Assembly (NCBI GenBank): GCA_021811115.1
Contig: JAJZPP010000040.1
Coordinates: forward strand, 1-6,383
From: a bacterium
Lineage (GTDB): Bacteria > Chlamydiota > Chlamydiia > Chlamydiales > FEN-1388
DNA: 6,383 nt
Direction of reading: 5' to 3'
Every line of letters begins with the position of its first letter. Within the stretch, counting starts at the first letter, position 1. A program made the position numbers and the translations under genes. The notes below the pieces were generated by a model that was not told where the DNA came from, did not search any database, and saw nothing but the letters and a program-made list of their open reading frames with translations. This document shows positions 5,123 through 6,383 of the stretch, piece by piece.

Positions 5123-6383
5123 TAGGCGTCCTTGCGTAACAGAACAATGTTTTCAACATGGTAGGTCTGGGGAAACTGGTCGACCGCCTGAATTGCCCGT
5201 ACAGACCAGCCTCTTTGAACAAACCATGCTACGTCAGAGCTCTGTGTTTCAGGGTTGCACGAAACGTAGACGAGTCTATTCGGGGAGACGGTGTGAAGCG
5301 CCTCTCGACAAGCAGACGAGAGGCCGGCTCGAGGAGGGTCAACAATAACAACAGTGGGAGGTGGGAGCCCCTCGAGGCGAGCGGCTACATCCCCTTCCAG
5401 AATACGAAAGTTACCAATCTGAAGCCGCTGGCTGTTGGTCTTGGCATCGTAGGCCGACTCTCTGGAAAGCTCAATCCCAATAACCTCTTTCACACATGGA
5501 GAGGCGAGCATCCCAAAGGTACCTATACCGCAGTAAAGGTCCCACACCACATCATCGGGGTGAAGATCGGCCAGCTGAAGCGCCTCTGAGTACAGCTTCA
5601 TCGCCTTGTATGTGTTGGGCTGGAAGAATGCTTGTGGGCTGATGTGGAAGACAAGCCTGACCTCCTTTCCTTTTTGAGGCTCTACGACAAGCTCCTCTCG
5701 AATGAAATCGGGGCCAAATAGGATCATCTCATAAAACTGGGTCGCCATCCCTTGGGCGATCTGCCTGATCCGCAAGACGATCGAAAGCTCTCCAGATGGG
5801 GGTGTGCACGTCTTTTTGACAGTGTCAACAAAATCGTTTAAATTGTGGCGCTTAGGGGCAAAATCGGGGTTGCCTGAGACAGTCACCATCACCATTCGAT
5901 CTTGAGAGGTCATCGCCTCCCGAAGGATGAGTGTCTGGAGAGTCCCTCTGTTCGAACGGGGATGGTATGCTGCCAATGAAGAGGCGTTCCACCATTGGCG
6001 CACACTGTTGACACAGTCTGCCATCCAAGGATTAGTCAGAGGGCACATCGTGAGATTGAAGACCCGACTCTGTCGATACGTACCGTGAAGTCCGAGGTAT
6101 TGGTTGTTGTTCCGATCTTGGGAGAAGGTAAACTCCATCTTGTTTCGGTAGCCATAGGAAGAGTCGGCTCCGATAATCGGTCGGACAGTCGTTCCCGGAA
6201 AGAGTGCCTGGATTCGCTTTTGCTTCTCTTTGAGTTGCTCCTCATACGCAAGATTTTGCCAGGTGCAGCCTCCACACAGCCCGAAATGGGTGCAGCAGGG
6301 CTCCACACGGCGGGGAGAACGGGAAAGGAGTTCCACATCTTCTGCCACGTACCGAACGCCGTTGCCGCGAAGTTTACTAATGC
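5122..6383 (-). CDS. rlmD: 23S rRNA (uracil-C5) methyltransferase, RlmD/RumA family, partial at right edge
   Basis: This SAM-dependent enzyme makes 5-methyluridine in 23S rRNA, classically at U1939. The C-terminal part is complete, with TAA at 5124-5122. The iron-sulfur cysteines are visible in CTHFGLCGGC (three ligands) and TMCPL (fourth). The SAM-binding motif is DLYCGIGTFG, followed by VDPPRAGLS. The catalytic cysteine lies in YVSCNPET (codon 5257-5259) and the general-base Glu in YHVENIVLL near the end. A GTG at 6348 could be read as a start, but the frame stays open to the right edge (KLRGNGVRYVAED precedes it), where an N-terminal TRAM domain would be expected. The true start is therefore probably outside the window. 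It is the most upstream visible gene of the rlmD-tgt-yajC operon. Assignment to RlmD rather than another uracil methyltransferase of the family (RlmC or RlmCD type) is by resemblance only. Confidence 0.9.
   Translation of the reverse strand, partial: ISKLRGNGVRYVAEDVELLSRSPRRVEPCCTHFGLCGGCTWQNLAYEEQLKEKQKRIQALFPGTTVRPIIGADSSYGYRNKMEFTFSQDRNNNQYLGLHGTYRQSRVFNLTMCPLTNPWMADCVNSVRQWWNASSLAAYHPRSNRGTLQTLILREAMTSQDRMVMVTVSGNPDFAPKRHNLNDFVDTVKKTCTPPSGELSIVLRIRQIAQGMATQFYEMILFGPDFIREELVVEPQKGKEVRLVFHISPQAFFQPNTYKAMKLYSEALQLADLHPDDVVWDLYCGIGTFGMLASPCVKEVIGIELSRESAYDAKTNSQRLQIGNFRILEGDVAARLEGLPPPTVVIVDPPRAGLSSACREALHTVSPNRLVYVSCNPETQSSDVAWFVQRGWSVRAIQAVDQFPQTYHVENIVLLRKDA
5129..5133 (-). promoter_or_regulatory. 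Ribosome binding site of tgt inside the end of rlmD
   Basis: AAGGA on the minus strand lies 6 bases before the tgt ATG at 5122 and within the last codons of the upstream methyltransferase gene. The stop and start share one base (TAATG). Confidence 0.7.

Noticed and set aside
5300..5324. A hairpin with an 8-bp stem (GCCTCTCG/CGAGAGGC) and a 9-base loop
   Set aside because: It lies inside rlmD codons for GLSSACREAL, has no T-tract on either strand, and so is not a terminator.
4851..5348. A plus-strand open frame of 165 codons across the tgt-rlmD junction
   Set aside because: It lies antisense to two certain genes, its translation is low-complexity in Arg, Pro and Ser, and no family is recognisable.
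5816..5828. TTGACAGTGTCAA, resembling a -35 box on both strands or an operator
   Set aside because: It lies in the middle of rlmD, with no downstream gene start that it could serve.
1..6383. A search for CRISPR arrays, tRNA or rRNA genes, insertion sequences and phage attachment sites
   Set aside because: I saw no regular direct repeats, no cloverleaf-like segments, no transposase or integrase frames and no flanking target duplications.

Overview
The window looks like a piece of a Gram-negative bacterial chromosome. The genes are tightly packed, the starts have Shine-Dalgarno sites, and a conserved housekeeping block sits beside an accessory block. Three accessory enzymes, of families that normally work in the cytosol, begin with what look like Sec signal peptides. 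That pattern, together with yajC next to tgt, makes me think of a host-associated or intracellular bacterium such as an environmental chlamydia. No single marker proves this, and the Tgt here does not resemble the Chlamydia trachomatis type as I remember it. Taxonomy is therefore an inference at about even odds.

Left part, plus strand (1 to 1168): the C-terminal end of a methyltransferase-like protein whose start lies outside the window, followed after 8 bases by a complete FkbM-family methyltransferase gene with a probable signal peptide. The two are probably one operon whose promoter is off the left edge. They converge on the minus-strand genes, and the short gap (1169 to 1248) holds a probable minus-strand terminator.

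Middle, minus strand (1249 to 3670): a family-4 (GT-B fold) glycosyltransferase with a clear signal peptide and, upstream of it, a probable GT-A-like glycosyltransferase, also with a signal peptide. The 70-base gap between them contains a plausible promoter for the GT-B gene.

Right part, minus strand (3675 to the right edge): rlmD (23S rRNA uracil-C5 methyltransferase, running off the right edge), tgt (tRNA-guanine transglycosylase) and yajC (Sec translocon accessory protein). They are nearly overlapping and run straight into the GT-A-like gene, so all four are probably co-transcribed. This block looks visibly richer in G+C than the accessory block.

The two most interesting points are (a) the cluster of sugar- and methyl-transfer enzymes carrying export signals, which would need donor substrates outside the bacterial cytosol and so suggests action on host molecules or in a vacuole, and (b) a Tgt that keeps its catalytic and substrate-pocket residues but has lost all four residues that normally hold the structural zinc.
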